Assembly (NCBI GenBank): GCA_023653785.1
Contig: JAMKCH010014212.1
Coordinates: forward strand, 62,001 to 126,000
Direction of reading: 5' to 3'
Source: Ophioderma brevispina
Lineage: Eukaryota; Echinodermata; Ophiuroidea; Amphilepidida; Ophiodermatidae
DNA: 64,000 nucleotides
The notes below the pieces were generated by a model, which did no database searches, had not been told where the DNA came from, and saw nothing but the letters and a program-made list of their open reading frames with translations. Each line of letters opens with the position of its first letter. Position 1 is the stretch's first letter. Both the position numbers and the translations under genes were made by a program. Of this stretch, positions 22,606 through 34,819 are shown in pieces.

Positions 22606-22860
22606 CAGGGTGAGTCAAAAAGATTAACACTCGATTTGTTTACTTTTTTTTCTACAGCAGTGAAAGATCTACCAAGATATTGACTATCACATATCGTATT
22701 AAATAAGATTATTTCAACTACTAGAGACATTTTGAATTTTGATTTTTGAACTTTGCATTGAGAAGTTATACTAACTTAAAGATAGGTACCCGTTTTTCAC
22801 TCTTTCCACGGAATCACTGTTGTGGAATATGGCCAAATAGACTTTGGATGAGTCTACACA
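22606..22860 (+). mobile_element. One end of a mariner-type MITE (CAGGGTGAGTCAAAA)
   Basis: After TA at 22,604-22,605 comes CAGGGTGAGTCAAAAAGATT, the same end as the elements at 59.3 and 63.0 kb. Further in, 'tctttccacggaatca' and 'tatggccaaatag' parallel 'ctatccacggattccca' and 'cggtggccaacta' of the 59.3 kb copy. The other end was not found, so it is truncated or too diverged; the right limit given is where similarity fades. Confidence 0.55.
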
Positions 22861-23285
22861 AGTATATCAATACATTGGTTGCTTGCTTTGATACCTTTAT
22901 GTAAACCTTCAAATATCAAGAAAATTGTCAAACTATTTTATTATTCTGAAATCTTCATTGATGAAGATACTGCTTGGATCAAAACGTCAGGCCCACACAC
23001 TAGTATACAATTTATAGGAAATATATGTTAATTCCTTACTTTTTGGGCTTTTCATTTCAGTGTAAAGAGGTGTTAACTAGCATTGAAACGCATTCTTAAA
23101 ATTTTAAAATGGTACACGCGCTGACTCGCATGAATGCGGAAGCAAGTGATGATTCTTTTAAATTTTAAAAATGCATAGCCAGTAAAGCTTTAGTGTATCC
23201 AGAGGTTTCGTTGAAGTGTACCAATAAACACTTAAGTAGTCAAAGTCTTGGACACACTCGTTGGTGGTGAAGAGCAGCACCCTTT

Positions 23286-23310
23286 ATCAATCAATCAATC
23301 AATCAATCAA
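23286..23310. repeat. (TCAA)n microsatellite, possible LINE 3' tail
   Basis: About six TCAA units followed by 'atttattttgacag'. On the minus strand this reads '..aaataaatTTGATTGATTGA', a form commonly seen at 3' ends of CR1/L2-type LINEs. No RT is recognisable upstream on that strand, so the LINE link is inference. Confidence 0.5.
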
Positions 23311-24820
23311 ATTTATTTTGACAGTTTCGACCCTAGCGTAAAAATAAAACGCATTTCTCATAGGAATATTTAAACGAAATCCGTCACATTTCAAGATTAC
23401 TCTCCGACATTAACATCAGTGAAAGAAATATGAAGAAATAGTACTCGACCTTGAAATTAGGTCTAAAACATTGATTTTCATGCAGGCCGATATTTACCAA
23501 AATTTTGTCTGTAATTTTTCTCCAACATAATGCACTAAGATTTTGAATCTATGGTTGTTTTAAGTTAGGAATATACAAAATTAATTATACTTATGTTTGG
23601 GTCTTGTTGCTGTATCTCTTGAAATTAAAATTAAGTTGGGCATAGAACGTCCAGGTCAATTAAAGTATGCATAGATAAGCACCTTTAATTTAGAATAGAA
23701 CCACTAAAAAGGGTCTGTCGTTTGCCTTTGAAATACTTCAAGCATGTAGCGAAGAGATAATTAAAAATAACAGGTTTAAAGGACAACGACTTGTTTGTCG
23801 CACACAAAAAATGCCTACAAACTAACTTTGAGACATACCTGGGCATGAAGAATAACTGTCCGTCTTATCATGAGTCAGTATGATATAAAACCAATATATT
23901 ACATAATACTGCATGGGTATCCGCGAACTTGACAACCACGTTTTTGATTCAAGAGCTGGATTTAGGAGCACGATATCTTCACGGAAAGATCTTTATCTCT
24001 TTCTGGCAATGTCTATCTCTTTCTCTTTGGGGTTTCAGCATGCTTTAGATTTCGCGATAGATGAGCTTTCTTTCACAGTAACTGCAGCGAAGGTTTGGCA
24101 GATAGTGCGTGAATCCCATGGGAAGTATAGGGAGTGATTCCAAAGTTACATTTATACCTTTCGCAGTTTGAGAAACGCCAGTATTTTAAAAGTGCCATTT
24201 TGATTCTTGTTATGTATGTAGAACCCCGAAGCGCTATGTATAATTGAAAGATATTCTGGTAGCTTGAACGAACCCTTTCTTGTTAATTTGTTTTCCCGAA
24301 ATTTTGAAGGTTCTGCTAAAGTGCCATACAAAAACAGCTTTGAACTTTTACCTAATAAAGTCAGTTGTTATAATTATAATTTCTGTCATTAGAACCTTGT
24401 CCTTGGCCAAACATATTTGCATTACCTTTCTTACCAATTCCTTCCTTACGAAGAGGAAATAATTAATTCCTAATTCCTTCCATTTATAATTTTGTCCGCA
24501 TTTACACGGGCTTCGCATTTCTTCTTCTAACGACCAAATCGGCAAGCAAGATTATGCATGTATACATGGCTTAAACAAATTTTACTGATGGAATGAAAGT
24601 TTGTGAAGTAAGTGGGGGGGGGGAGGGTTTTTAATCACGAACTGCACATTTAATGTGCAGTTGTTAGAGCAACATTTTGTTAGTTTTTCAATGCTTGAGG
24701 TATGTTGAGTCGGGAATTAAAAAGATCAAACAAACAAACAAACAAGCAAGGCAGTGGCCGGTAACTACCTACTAAAATCTCAATCCTGGCACGTGATCAT
24801 GTTATATTTTGAAACATCGT
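23311..24820. other. No gene seen; small hairpin and (CAAA)n
   Basis: Contains a G-run at 24,613-24,623, a 19-bp palindrome 'ctgcacatttaatgtgcag' at about 24,643-24,661 and a (CAAA)n tract near 24,729-24,746. A 74-codon frame at 23,913 has no domain I recognise. Confidence 0.45.
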
Positions 24821-24825
24821 TTGCA

Positions 24826-24895
24826 GGGACACTAGTTCAGCTGGTAAGGAACAGGTTACAATAAAGTGACAAAAGTTCAACCCTGACCGTGTTTT
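24826..24895 (+). ncRNA. tRNA-like SINE head or tRNA pseudogene
   Basis: 'TAGTTCAGCTGGTAAGGA' (24,833-24,850) fits the pol III A box of tRNA-type promoters and 'AAGTTCAACCC' (about 24,872-24,882) fits the B box GGTTCRANYCC with one change, at normal tRNA spacing. The flanks do not pair into a clear acceptor stem, so a functional tRNA is unlikely. Such heads are typical of tRNA-derived SINEs; the SINE body and tail were not defined. Confidence 0.4.
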
Positions 24896-26139
24896 GTTTT
24901 TGACAAAGCAGTCATATAAGCCAAATCGGAATTGTAACTTCCGGTAATATTTTTAGGACTCCTGACCTTTCACCCCGTCAATATTTTAGGAAAATTTCCG
25001 TTTGGTAATTTCGAAAAATATTTCTAAGAAATGTTTTGATACTTAAAAATACAAAACATGTTTTACTGTACTCAAATATTTTATGGCATATTTTTTATTG
25101 GTTATATATTGCTGGAATCGTTCTAAAACATAATTATTAAAGCCACAATCTTGATTTGTCAAAGGTCAGGAGTCCTAAAAAGTCGCAGAACATTCCCACA
25201 ATGCATCACAAATCTGTAATGCCGATTTCGCTTATTTGTATGGCCACAGAATTAACCGGTGTCATTAATTACAGCGGCCTATGTGATGGAGTGTCATTCT
25301 CTCGTGAAGGACTCTGAGTTTGATTAAACCGGACGCACGTTGGTGGGTATTATGGCATGAGAGCATCTCCCAACGGCGTTGTCTTTTCAAGATTGTTTGA
25401 AGTACATGTAGATCTTGTGCAGAATACAAACACGAAGAAGTGTTATCAGAAGTGTAGTGCTTGGTAAATAAATAATGACTTACCGATACTTGAAATAAGA
25501 AAAAGTGCTTCAATTTTAGTTCTCTTTGTATCCACCGTGAACTGACAACGGGCTTTTTTGACATTCTTGCAGAAGAGCACATATAAATGCGCGCTCTCGC
25601 ATAGTATCAACCGAATTACATTAATATATTCTCTTCCCATTAGTGTTAAACCGTACTAAGCTATATTAAGAAAAAGTATCCAGCGTCTGATCATGATCTA
25701 ATCTGAATCATGTGCTTTATTTTGTTAACGGAATAATTGAGCTCATCATACAGAATAGGTGCGAAGGGTATAATGTCATTATGCCAAATTAACTACTCAC
25801 AGCTTTATATTCTCTGTGCTTATTAAATTCGTTCTTTGATCATGTCACTCATTTTGCAAAGAAAACCCATCAAATCAGTATATCGATGGATGCTCGTTTG
25901 TGTATTTCAATTTCTATATTTAACAATACCAATTATAGGACAGGGGCAAAGGTAAGCGACGACGTCGTCATTTGTTAATTACCTTTACATAAAAAAAGAT
26001 TCCTTGTCAAATTTACAATTAATTACATCTTGGTTTAAGACCCACTGGAGGAAAAATTAATTGGTATACAACCAGCGCAATCATCTTTCACCCGTCTTAA
26101 GATGAGCCGTTAGTTCTCTGGGAAGAATGACTAATTAAA
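24896..26139. other. No gene seen
   Basis: AT-rich sequence. 'aggactcctgacctttcac' (24,955) and 'caaaggtcaggagtcctaaaa' (25,159) are inverted to each other, marking a ~220 bp inverted-repeat structure at about 24,955-25,180. The 102-105 codon minus frame at 25,265-25,582 has no recognised domain. Confidence 0.5.
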
Positions 26140-29043
26140 AAAAAAATACTTTAAGTTGCAAAACAGCTTGTGGCTTTGATACTCATGAAGTCTTCGGACC
26201 AGAATTTGGCAGGCTTAAACGTTTTTGTGACCGTCTCTCTTTCATCTGAGCATAAAATGTGATGGAACTGATTTAATCTGTAGGGAAGCCTTTGTTCTTC
26301 TGCAAAGCCAGATGGTGTAGCTTGCTCGCAGGGCGGTCTTGGTGTTGTGTCCATGATTAGATTCCGTTTCCTGTTGGGTATACCTAGGGAAACCAGGCAA
26401 TTGCAGAAAGTTGTGTTGTAGATACCTCTCCTTTCAACTTCCATAGGAAAGTAGAACACAGTTCAACCTCTGCATGTTCTCACATTCGGCTACCAGGTCT
26501 TGGTATTTACACTTTTTCCTGGCATTATATGCATTAGCTAGATTTTCCTCTGATGGGCTCGTCAGCGGGATTAGAATAACGTTCATGGTAGATCTTGAGT
26601 AGATGGTGATATCAGGCCGCTTGGCAGTATCTACTCTTTCTGTAGGAAACACTATTTGAGTGTGCTCCTCATCCATATCTTTGACTTCATGCTTTGGAAG
26701 TGGTAGAGCTGGATTCCTGTATATTTTGCCGTCTGCTGTATGGAATGCGGTGGTGGAAATAAAGCTTGAGAGTTGTGGTGTTGGTATCTTCCTCTTGTTG
26801 GCTTCTTCGATATGGTGCCAATCCTGATGCGATTGCTCTCAAGGGTTGGTCATGTCGCCAATTGTATCTTCCATTCTTTAGCGAGTGGAGGATGTGGAGC
26901 AGAGTACAATTTTGGTGGTTGCACAGTTGACAAAGTTCTAAGTTGGTCTTGCCCCATAATCTTAGGTTTGAAGGTGATAGAAGTTGATCATGGATGGCAT
27001 TGATCTGGAATGACAAAAGTTCAGTGGTTCACACATAGATGAGCTTCTTCCATGACGTGTCAGCTTGCATGGTAGACTTCCATCTGAGCCATTGCCCTTG
27101 TTTTGCACAACCATAAAGGTAGACTAGCATATCTTCTTCATCCACTTCTTGACAAGATTGATGAGGCATTTCCTGTGCTCTTTATGGCTCATGTCTTAAG
27201 TTTCAGGTTTTTTTTTAATCCAAGGCCGGCTTTGTCAGTTTGACCGCGAATCATTTCATACAGAATGGCATGGCGTTCTTTTTGTTCTAACATTTTCACG
27301 CCAGTCCACCATGACCTGTCGTTTTTCTTCTCCAACACTCTCTATGTAGAGTTTGGGTCTTGTTAACTCTGGAGTACTTGTTTAGATTATACTTGGTTAC
27401 CTGCATACATTTTGTTGAAGTTGTGTGTCTTTTCAGCTGCTGACCAAGCTTCTTCTTGATCTATAGAGTACAGTGGTTGTTGTGCATCTACTTATTCCTG
27501 TCCATCTCTTCAGGTATTTTATGCAGGTGGCCTCCAGTTCTTGTATGTATCTTATTAGGAAGTCATAGATGGTAAATACCAAAGTCATCTATGGCATTAT
27601 CACATGATTATATACCCACATTTCCATGATGCCATTCAGGTTTCTGGACTCAGACGTTCTTAGCAAATTGACAAATTTCCCGTTGACCACCTGTCTAATG
27701 GCATCATCTTTCTTACATAGAACAACTTTCCAAGAAATTTAATTAGTTGGCTATAAATATAAGTGATCCGCTGTCTCGCTTGGAGTCATAAGATATACTG
27801 AGTCTTGTCACCTCGACGCATTTGCTCTGTATTGGGAGTCACTTTCTTCATTGCATGAGATTTGCTTTTTGCTGGTTTTGCTTTCATAGTTCTTGACCAC
27901 TTGAGGAACTTGTCAGTAATGTTGACCAGTTGCTGAGAATCCTCGGGGATTTTTTGCTATGAGCGTGATATCGTCAGCGCATCATTTGGCTGGTGTTGTG
28001 ATGTCGGTGCCACTCATGCAGTGTCCAAGGTCATTGGATTGGTCTAGTAGGTCTAAACACAGGTTAAAACACAGGCTAGAAACAGGATGAACGACAGTGA
28101 ACATCCTTGGAATGCACCAACACAGGACTAAATCCAGTCTGTTGTCCACTCTTCTGGAACATGGTACCATTCAAAGGCAATCTGTATGAGATTGTATGAC
28201 ACAGTTCCATATGCATTCTGCAAGTCTAGCCATGTAGTCACAATTGGCTTGTCATTATTCTGTGCATCCTGCATTATTTCTGTAAGAGCTTGTGTGTGTT
28301 CAAGACATTCTGATATCTTCTCCATGACGGCCATTAATTCTTCAGGGTGATTGGTCTGAAGCAGAATGTCTGAAGCACTTGTATTCTCTTCTTTGAAAAC
28401 CAGGTTAGTTTCTTCGACCTTCCAATCTTTGGGGATCGAGGCACTTCTTCAAATAACATGGAGTGATCCAGTTGTTTTCGGACACTTTTTTCCATACCAC
28501 GTAAGGAATACAGTTGGGTCCAGGGGCACTTGCATTTCTTCGCTTATGTAGTTAGGCAGACATTCAGTTCTGACAGGTTTGGTGGTTTGGTGTTAAACTT
28601 TGTGGTTGGTTTGGGTGGTCTTTCCATGCCCTTCAGTGGAAGGCATTTGTAATCTATGTTCTTGTTTTGTTATAGAATGAAGCTCTTTGTTGTTTCTCAT
28701 CTAACATGCCTTTGGCGTACTGGTATGGGTTCTGTCGATCGAAATTGCTGATGAGCTTTACTTGCAGCCTCTTTCTCTTTGAACTTCAGTTCCAGCTTTC
28801 TGACTTCATTGTGGAGCCTGAACCGTTTCAGATTAGCCCTTTCTGAGATTTGTATATTGTGTTTTATTACCATCTTTGAGGCTTTCTTATAGTGTTGTTT
28901 GACATCCTTCTTTAGCCGTCTAAGCTTTCTCTGTTGTCTTGTAGAGTACTTTGTATCTTTCTTTCTAGATGAGCCGGTTTGGTGTCAAATCTATCCACAA
29001 GTTTCTTGTATACATAGGTCTCAAGGTTTGGTAGTTGCTCCTT
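26140..29043 (-). pseudogene. R2/NeSL/HERO-like LINE: RT, zinc knuckle, restriction-like endonuclease (decayed)
   Basis: Read from high to low coordinates. A lead-in at 29,043-28,740 includes 'EQLPNLETYVYKKLVDRF' and 'QNPYQYAKGMLDE', like the 'NPYKFGK.LF' box before the reverse transcriptase. RT motifs follow: 'CPGPNCIPYVVWKK' (28,500s; usual SAPGPNGVPY) and 'TWLDLQNAYGTVSYNLI' (28,220s; motif A). Much of the middle RT is frame-broken. The C-terminal part at 27,016-26,687 has 'FQINAIHDQLLSPSNLRLWG', a zinc knuckle 'CQLCNHQNCTLLHILHSL' whose last Cys is missing, and 'GRYNWRHD'. At 26,676-26,434 'RPDITIYS...ILIPLTSP.EEN..NAY' resembles the PD-(D/E)XK endonuclease with the usual ELT changed to PLT, then 'KYQDL..EC'. 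Domain order RT-knuckle-endonuclease is that of R2/NeSL/HERO elements. Many frameshifts: not functional. Confidence 0.8.
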
Positions 29044-29566
29044 TTAAAGAGACACTGGCACATATAGTGCGCCCTCTAGAATTTTCAAAATTCATATTTT
29101 TGCATGGTTGTAAAGCTCTTATAAACATTAGCCCTCACCTGAAATTATTAAGCCCAAATTAGCGCGCTTATGGGTAACCAGAACGATTTTATAATAAATG
29201 TCGCCAGCGACATTAATTCAGCAGACGACACGGAAATGGCATGTAACACAAGAAAACACACGCTAGAGTTGATTCTCACTAAATGCAACTTGTTTCACCG
29301 GTCTGTGACCTTTGAGGCTTAATATTAATGAGTACGAGTCTATGATATTCATGTAATAGACACATTTGTGATTAAAGTTATGGCAAACTTAAAAGTTCGC
29401 CACAAATTCCTGATTACTTTGCCTCTTATTAATGTTCCTATCTGTTTTGGGGTATGTTATTTTTCTAAGTAAAATATATATCTTTTCTTGCAATGGCCTA
29501 GACTATCATTTGCGAGCAAATTGAAGAAATTTCATATATTCTGAAAATGTTCCAGTGCCGGTTTAA
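29044..29566 (-). mobile_element. TTAA-flanked MITE, family 2, copy 2, abutting the LINE
   Basis: 523 bp including terminal TTAA, ends TTAAAGAGACACTGGCAC and 'ccagtgccggtTTAA'. It is the reverse complement of the 21.06 kb copy throughout, with the same 'gcagacgacacggaaatggc' and 'ggtctgtgacctttgaggc' landmarks. The LINE reading frame on its low-coordinate side runs right up to the TTAA, so insertion broke or flanks the LINE; the sequence on the high-coordinate side is not recognisably LINE coding. Confidence 0.85.
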
Positions 29567-30429
29567 TGCAAAAACATTTTTTCGCATATATGTTTGTGTA
29601 TCTTAACCTTATAGTTTGATGCTTGATTATGTCATGCTTTGTACAGCTCTTAGAGCCATTGTTTTATGCCCTCTATAAATTGTCATTGTTATTATAAATG
29701 CTTGTGTAAATACACAACAACACTGATGATCATATTCACATTCTTCCAAACTGTACTCTTCCGTGCTGGAATGACACCACTAAAAACGCCCATGGACAAA
29801 ATGATTTTTTATCAAACGTCATTTTCTCGGTTATAACTGAGTTTCACAAAAATGGCACAGACAAAATGTTTACCACTCAAATTATCAATTTCAAATATCA
29901 TTTAAAGACACGACTTATCAACATTTATCAACACTGTTTTGGCTCTGACGTCGTCTGCTACACCTAATTTATTTAGTGGTGTGGTTCCTAATAAACGTAA
30001 GAAGAATTAGGAAATAACACTATTAAACTGAGTGTTTGTGATTTAACACATAAGGTTACAGTTTGAAAAAAAAATCCTTCCCATTATCATACACTTAATA
30101 AACGTTTATCCCCGTTTGTGATAAATATGATAAATCATAGTTTTTTTCTTTATCAAACAAGTGCTTGGATGTATACTATTCTACAGGTAACACCAAGCTT
30201 TATTGTAACCAAACTATATATAACATTCCGACTGAGTATCCCCTCACTACTAATCAGGGTAGAGAAAAATGCTTGCTTTTAGGTTGTGAAATATTTATTC
30301 CTGTAATGCTAAAACACCATTATTGTAGAATTTAAAAGAAGCATTTATACGCCTTTAAGCAGAAAACGGACGAACACGAATGAACATCGTGTCAATGACA
30401 CACTAAAAGTAGCGAAATGGAAGATGAAA
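29567..30429. other. No gene seen
   Basis: AT-rich, short frames only. May include the upstream part of the 26-29 kb LINE beyond recognition, but no motif supports this. Confidence 0.45.
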
Positions 30430-30786
30430 TTAAAGGTTCAACGAGAGATTTTGAGGCAACAAAATATTGCGTCATAATAGTAATTTCACATAGATTAGAC
30501 ACTCAATAGATTTCTTACCTTGTATTTTGCTACAGAAGTGTCTTAAAATAGAGAAAAAGGTGATTTTGATTTGCTCATATTTCAATGTAAAACATAGGCT
30601 GAATTTAGTATTTGCTCCTATACGAAATTATAATAATTTCACAATTTTTGTATCAAAGAAACATTTCTCAGCTTAATCCTTTTAGGTAGGGATATTTTTG
30701 ATGGAAAGCTTTACATCAGGACAAAAATCAGTAATTTCAATTTTTTAGGGACACCTGATATGTGAAATCTCTCGTTGCACCTTGAA
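30430..30786 (+). mobile_element. TTAA-flanked MITE, family 1, copy 4
   Basis: Starts TTAAAGGTTCAACGAGAGATTTTGAGGC and ends 'gaaatctctcgttgcacctt' followed by GAA instead of TAA, so one TTAA is mutated. Orientation matches the 19.8 kb copy. Interior landmarks 'gcgtcataatagtaatttcacatagatt' (split by changes), 'cctatacgaaattataa' and 'ggaaagctttacatcaggac'. Non-coding. Confidence 0.8.
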
Positions 30787-32487
30787 TAGAGCATGGTAAT
30801 ACTTACACGCTTCTTCCGTTTAATCAAATATTCCATTAAAACTTAATTAAATATCCCATTAGAAACACGCTACACGAAAGAGGTTATTTTAGTAATCATA
30901 CATCATCAAATGGCTGAATGCCTGTCCTCATGATCATTGCCGTTGATTAATGTGAGCAGCTCTTTAAAAACATAGGCCTACCAGTTAGGAATGACACCGG
31001 TGAAAAGAAACTGAGAGTGTCCTAGCTACCATATCAACATGTTCTGAATAAACCGGGACCTTGACGATGCCATTTGGGTAAAGAATAATGTAAATATCAT
31101 CCTGTGATCCTTCTTGTCCACCACCGCTGTCTTTTTTCGCCTTTGATAATTCCTACGCCTTTTCTTCTCTATTGCCCTCTGCAGAACTCGCTGAAGAACA
31201 AATGTATTTTCTTTCCTCCAGCTCTTTCACTCCATTCCAGTTCTTCTTTAGCTTCTGTTTTTCCACAATATCATGTCATGTCATTATCTTGTATGAAATG
31301 TTAGATTATTTTGATGTACACCAAACATCAATGTTGTCCTCATCCAATCTTTTTTTTATTAATATACCGGTAGTGTACGTGTGACTGAGTGCCCGAACGC
31401 CCATCTAGCTATTGTGTTCTCTACTGGATGTTGTACGCATCATTTGTTTCAGCACAAAGTCAAAGAAGAAACTAAAGAACAGATATTCACCAGCTTCTAC
31501 AGCATGGCACAGAAAGGTAGATGGGAAACTGCAATGCAGCAAGATACCACATGGAACAAAATTTTGTATTCCTGGTTGCCAAAACTGTTTAAATGTTATC
31601 TCAAATAATCATCTCCTGCAAACCAGAAGAACAGGAGCAAGCAATCAATGGAATTATGCCTACTCCGTAGATACACCAATTGTATCATGATCCGTATCTT
31701 CAACTGGAGAAAGGTGTCAAGCTGTGAGGGATATGTGACAAGATCCGCCACTCTGAGAGATTGTCTGGGATGAAGATAAGAGTATTGCAATGTTCACACC
31801 ATTATGGTAACAGTAAAACGCCCAGATATCACCATATTTCTCCTCAATATCAAAATATTTCTTCTTAAACGACGCGTAATGATCGGACTGCACGTCCGAT
31901 TCCACAAAAGGGGCAATAAGGTCACTTGTTCCTGATTTTTTTGTATGAAAAATAATCTGAACTTTAGAAAAACTTTGACAAGAAAGTTCAGTTGTTGGTG
32001 ATGATATGTTAAAAGAGTCCATCAAAGGACTGGGGGGGGGGGTTACGTCCAATTTTATTTAAAAAAACAGTCCTGTTGAAAAGTTAAACTCTGCATAAGT
32101 CGAGATCAGAAAGAAATGAAGTACACAGATCTCATCATCCAAGTATGCTAAGAAGCCGGATGGGAGATTTTTCCAGCAAGATCTATCCGACAAAGACGTC
32201 ATTAAAGGGACCGAGGACATTCCAGCAGCGCCTCCATTTTTTTTTCGAACCCAGCCTTCTTTGCATATTTGGAATGCTTACCAATGTATTAGATCACACG
32301 CCGTCTTTAAGTAATAAAATGATGATTTAGTATTTTCTGTCGTGCACGACAGAAAATCAAGGCATGGTTTTCTATAGGCACGATTAAGATAGCAGGCACG
32401 TTCAAAACACGGTTTGGGGTTTTCTTTGTACTTTGTTTCCTATAAACCTCTGAAACGTTCTCGGTAGGTGGTCTACATACAAATATT
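30787..32487. other. No supported gene
   Basis: Contains a 92-codon plus frame (31,412) and a 111-codon minus frame (31,717-32,052). The latter has a mixed amino-acid composition that could be coding ('FSKVQIIFHTKK', 'YGDIWAFYCYHNGVNIAI') but I recognise no domain, and no splice or start context stands out. A G-run ends it at 32,033-32,042. Confidence 0.4.
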
Positions 32488-32805
32488 GGATATAGAGTGG
32501 AAAATTGGTATTTCGCAATATTGTTGACTCAAAAACATTGTAGTACTAAAACGCTCTGAGTATATAAAACTAGTCATTTCCCATTAAGTACAACAAAAAA
32601 CCGCGTGGAAATAGGATATTCCAAACTTTTTTGGTGAAAAAACTAATTTTCCCCTATTCTACAATGTGTACTATGGAAATTGACAGTTTTGTTGACATGT
32701 AAACTTTATAACGTCATTCTGACGTAATTCTAGGCATGTTGGTACTCATTTTGGTAGCAATGGAAAGAAGATGACCATAGCTATCCATTAGTATCAAAAT
32801 CAAGT
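32488..32805 (-). repeat. Copy of the repeat segment found at 49.6 and 52.5 kb
   Basis: Shares 'acgctctgagtata', 'ccctattctacaatgtgtactatggaaattgacagttttg' (with changes) and 'catgttggtactcattttggta.caatggaaagaag' with 49,580-49,920 and 52,510-52,870, in mixed orientation: parts match directly and parts as reverse complement, because the source segment itself contains inverted sub-blocks. Non-coding. Confidence 0.55.
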
Positions 32806-32869
32806 GTCTGCGGTATTCCTATGTCAACTTGTACTAGGCATGTTGGCATGTTTCTCGATTGTTAACTCC

Positions 32870-32944
<75 letters not shown>
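32870..32944. repeat. (ACT)n microsatellite, ~24 units
   Basis: Uninterrupted ACT/CTA trinucleotide run. The poly-Leu open frame here is an artefact. The run ends exactly where the hairpin element at 32,946 starts, and more ACT words ('actactaatttactactcc') follow that element's far end at 34,192. Confidence 0.9.
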
Positions 32945-32945
32945 T

Positions 32946-34190
32946 CACTGAAAACATTAATTTGTCACGAAAAGGGTCTTATTTGACAAATTAAAAATTT
33001 GTCATGCAATTGAATTTTTTTATCATTCAAGAAGAAAAGCTAAACATGTTTTCATAATGTTCAACTAACAATTATCAGCTTTTCAAATTAATTTTGATCA
33101 TCACCGATATTTTCATAACTTTTTTTTCACCTTTAAAAATTGCATGACAAATTATGAATGACGAAATTGTCGTTAATTTGTCATTGTTAGTGCATTACAA
33201 ATTAAAGTTGCGTGTATGACAAATTAAATGACGAATTATGATTTTACAGTTTGTTATTAAATTAGTCATGTCCACCAAAATGACAAATTATGAATGCATT
33301 ATTTGTCATTTAGTTTGTCATATAATTTGTCAGGTATTAAAAATGACAAATTAACGACGATTTTGTTATTCATTAATTCGTCATGCAATTCTAAAAGTTA
33401 AATTTTATAAGTAATGAAAATATCTGTGATGATAAATATTAATTTGAAAAGCTGATAATTTTTAATTGAACATTATGAAAACATTTCGTCGCCCACATCA
33501 CATACTGTCTTATCTGACGAAATGCCGTTTTCGAGAAAATCGCCATTGAAATTCTACTGGGAGATTTCATGTTTGTACTATGCAATTAAACATTACAATT
33601 TACTTTTTAATTGTGCATTATGAAGAAAACATTCTGAAGTTTAAGTTTTAACCTTGCTGAGTTTTGAAAGTGCAATTGTATTTCTGATATAAAGCTACAG
33701 AGTCAAAAGTCTGTATGTGAAACACATAAAAGTCGTATTTTCACATACGACGCTAATTCCACTGTTATATTTCAATGCGTTCTCACGCACGAGGCAGATA
33801 CGACGCACATAGATCTGTATGTGAAAAAGCGTAAACAGCTTGTTTTACGAACAGCGTTAATTATACGACTAATGAAATTACGTGTAAATGAAACATACGA
33901 CAGTATGTGAAATCGCGATATACAGTCTTGAGCTTATTGATCAAAATTCTTAATTAATATCTCACTAATTAGGTCACTTTGAAGATTGTAACTTTGTGCA
34001 TGTATAGACCATAACATTATAAGTACATATGGAAAATATATCAAAAAAGTAAAAAATGTCAGATAAGACAGTATGTGATGTGGGCGACGATTTGTAGCTT
34101 TATTTTCATGGATGATCAAAAAATTCAATTGCATGACAAATTTTTAATTTGACAAATAAGACCCTTTTTGTGACAAATTAACGTTTTCAG
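32946..34190. mobile_element. Nested hairpin DNA element in an ACT microsatellite
   Basis: Outer ends CACTGAAAAC / GTTTTCAGTG begin ~80-bp inverted repeats (32,946-33,026 and about 34,120-34,190) rich in TTTGTCA words. Inside lies a second inverted pair of ~145 bp (about 33,046-33,187 against 33,338-33,490). A third inverted pair, 'cgtcgcccacatcacatactg' to 'gtcttatctgac', is at about 33,486-33,522 and 34,055-34,093 and encloses repeated 'tatgtgaaa' and 'catacgac' words. No transposase. CACTG ends occur in several DNA transposon groups; a clean target duplication is not visible. Confidence 0.75.
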
Positions 34191-34819
34191 TGCACTACTA
34201 ATTTACTACTCCGTCTACTTTACAGAGTACTTCTACTACTTTAATTATCGATCTTTGTATTGCCGCTGTTGATGCCGCTAATGGTGATAAGAAGTAGAGA
34301 TGCAGACTAATATTGATATATTGAACCAAGGGAGCGATGATCGCTGGCTATGACTATTACACATGAAATCTTTAATGGTGGTGTCGTAAGAGGTCATTAG
34401 CTCTGGATCATGACTAGACTTATTTTCCCCTCCTGTGTAATGGTTGATAGAAACGTGAGACACGTAGCTATTATCACAGTGTACTTTTAGAAAATCTCCC
34501 GGTGGACGAAATAATCACTTGGTTACTGATGGGGAAACAATCGCCGAAACGTGTCGTCTTTTAGGTAGCTAATAATTCACGCTCTTGAAAAATAAAGCTA
34601 ACTTTAGATTTCTAAGGTAGATGACCTTTTCCTTTAAGAAAAGAGCTCGCTTCAAGTTTCAAAACAAACTGTACAGTTCATTTTCCTTCATGTTTTCGCA
34701 ATTAGAAAGAGATCTTGAATTATTGAAACTTTTGCACCGGATTTCGCCACATATGCCGTTTATACGTCAATTTGGTGCACCTCTACTGTTGTAGAGAAGC
34801 TTGAATTTCTACAAATCGA

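Noticed and set aside
31717..32052. 111-codon minus frame with mixed composition
   Set aside because: No recognised domain, splice signal or repeat partner; left as unassigned sequence.
32804..32986. Poly-Leu frame
   Set aside because: Translation of the (ACT)n microsatellite.
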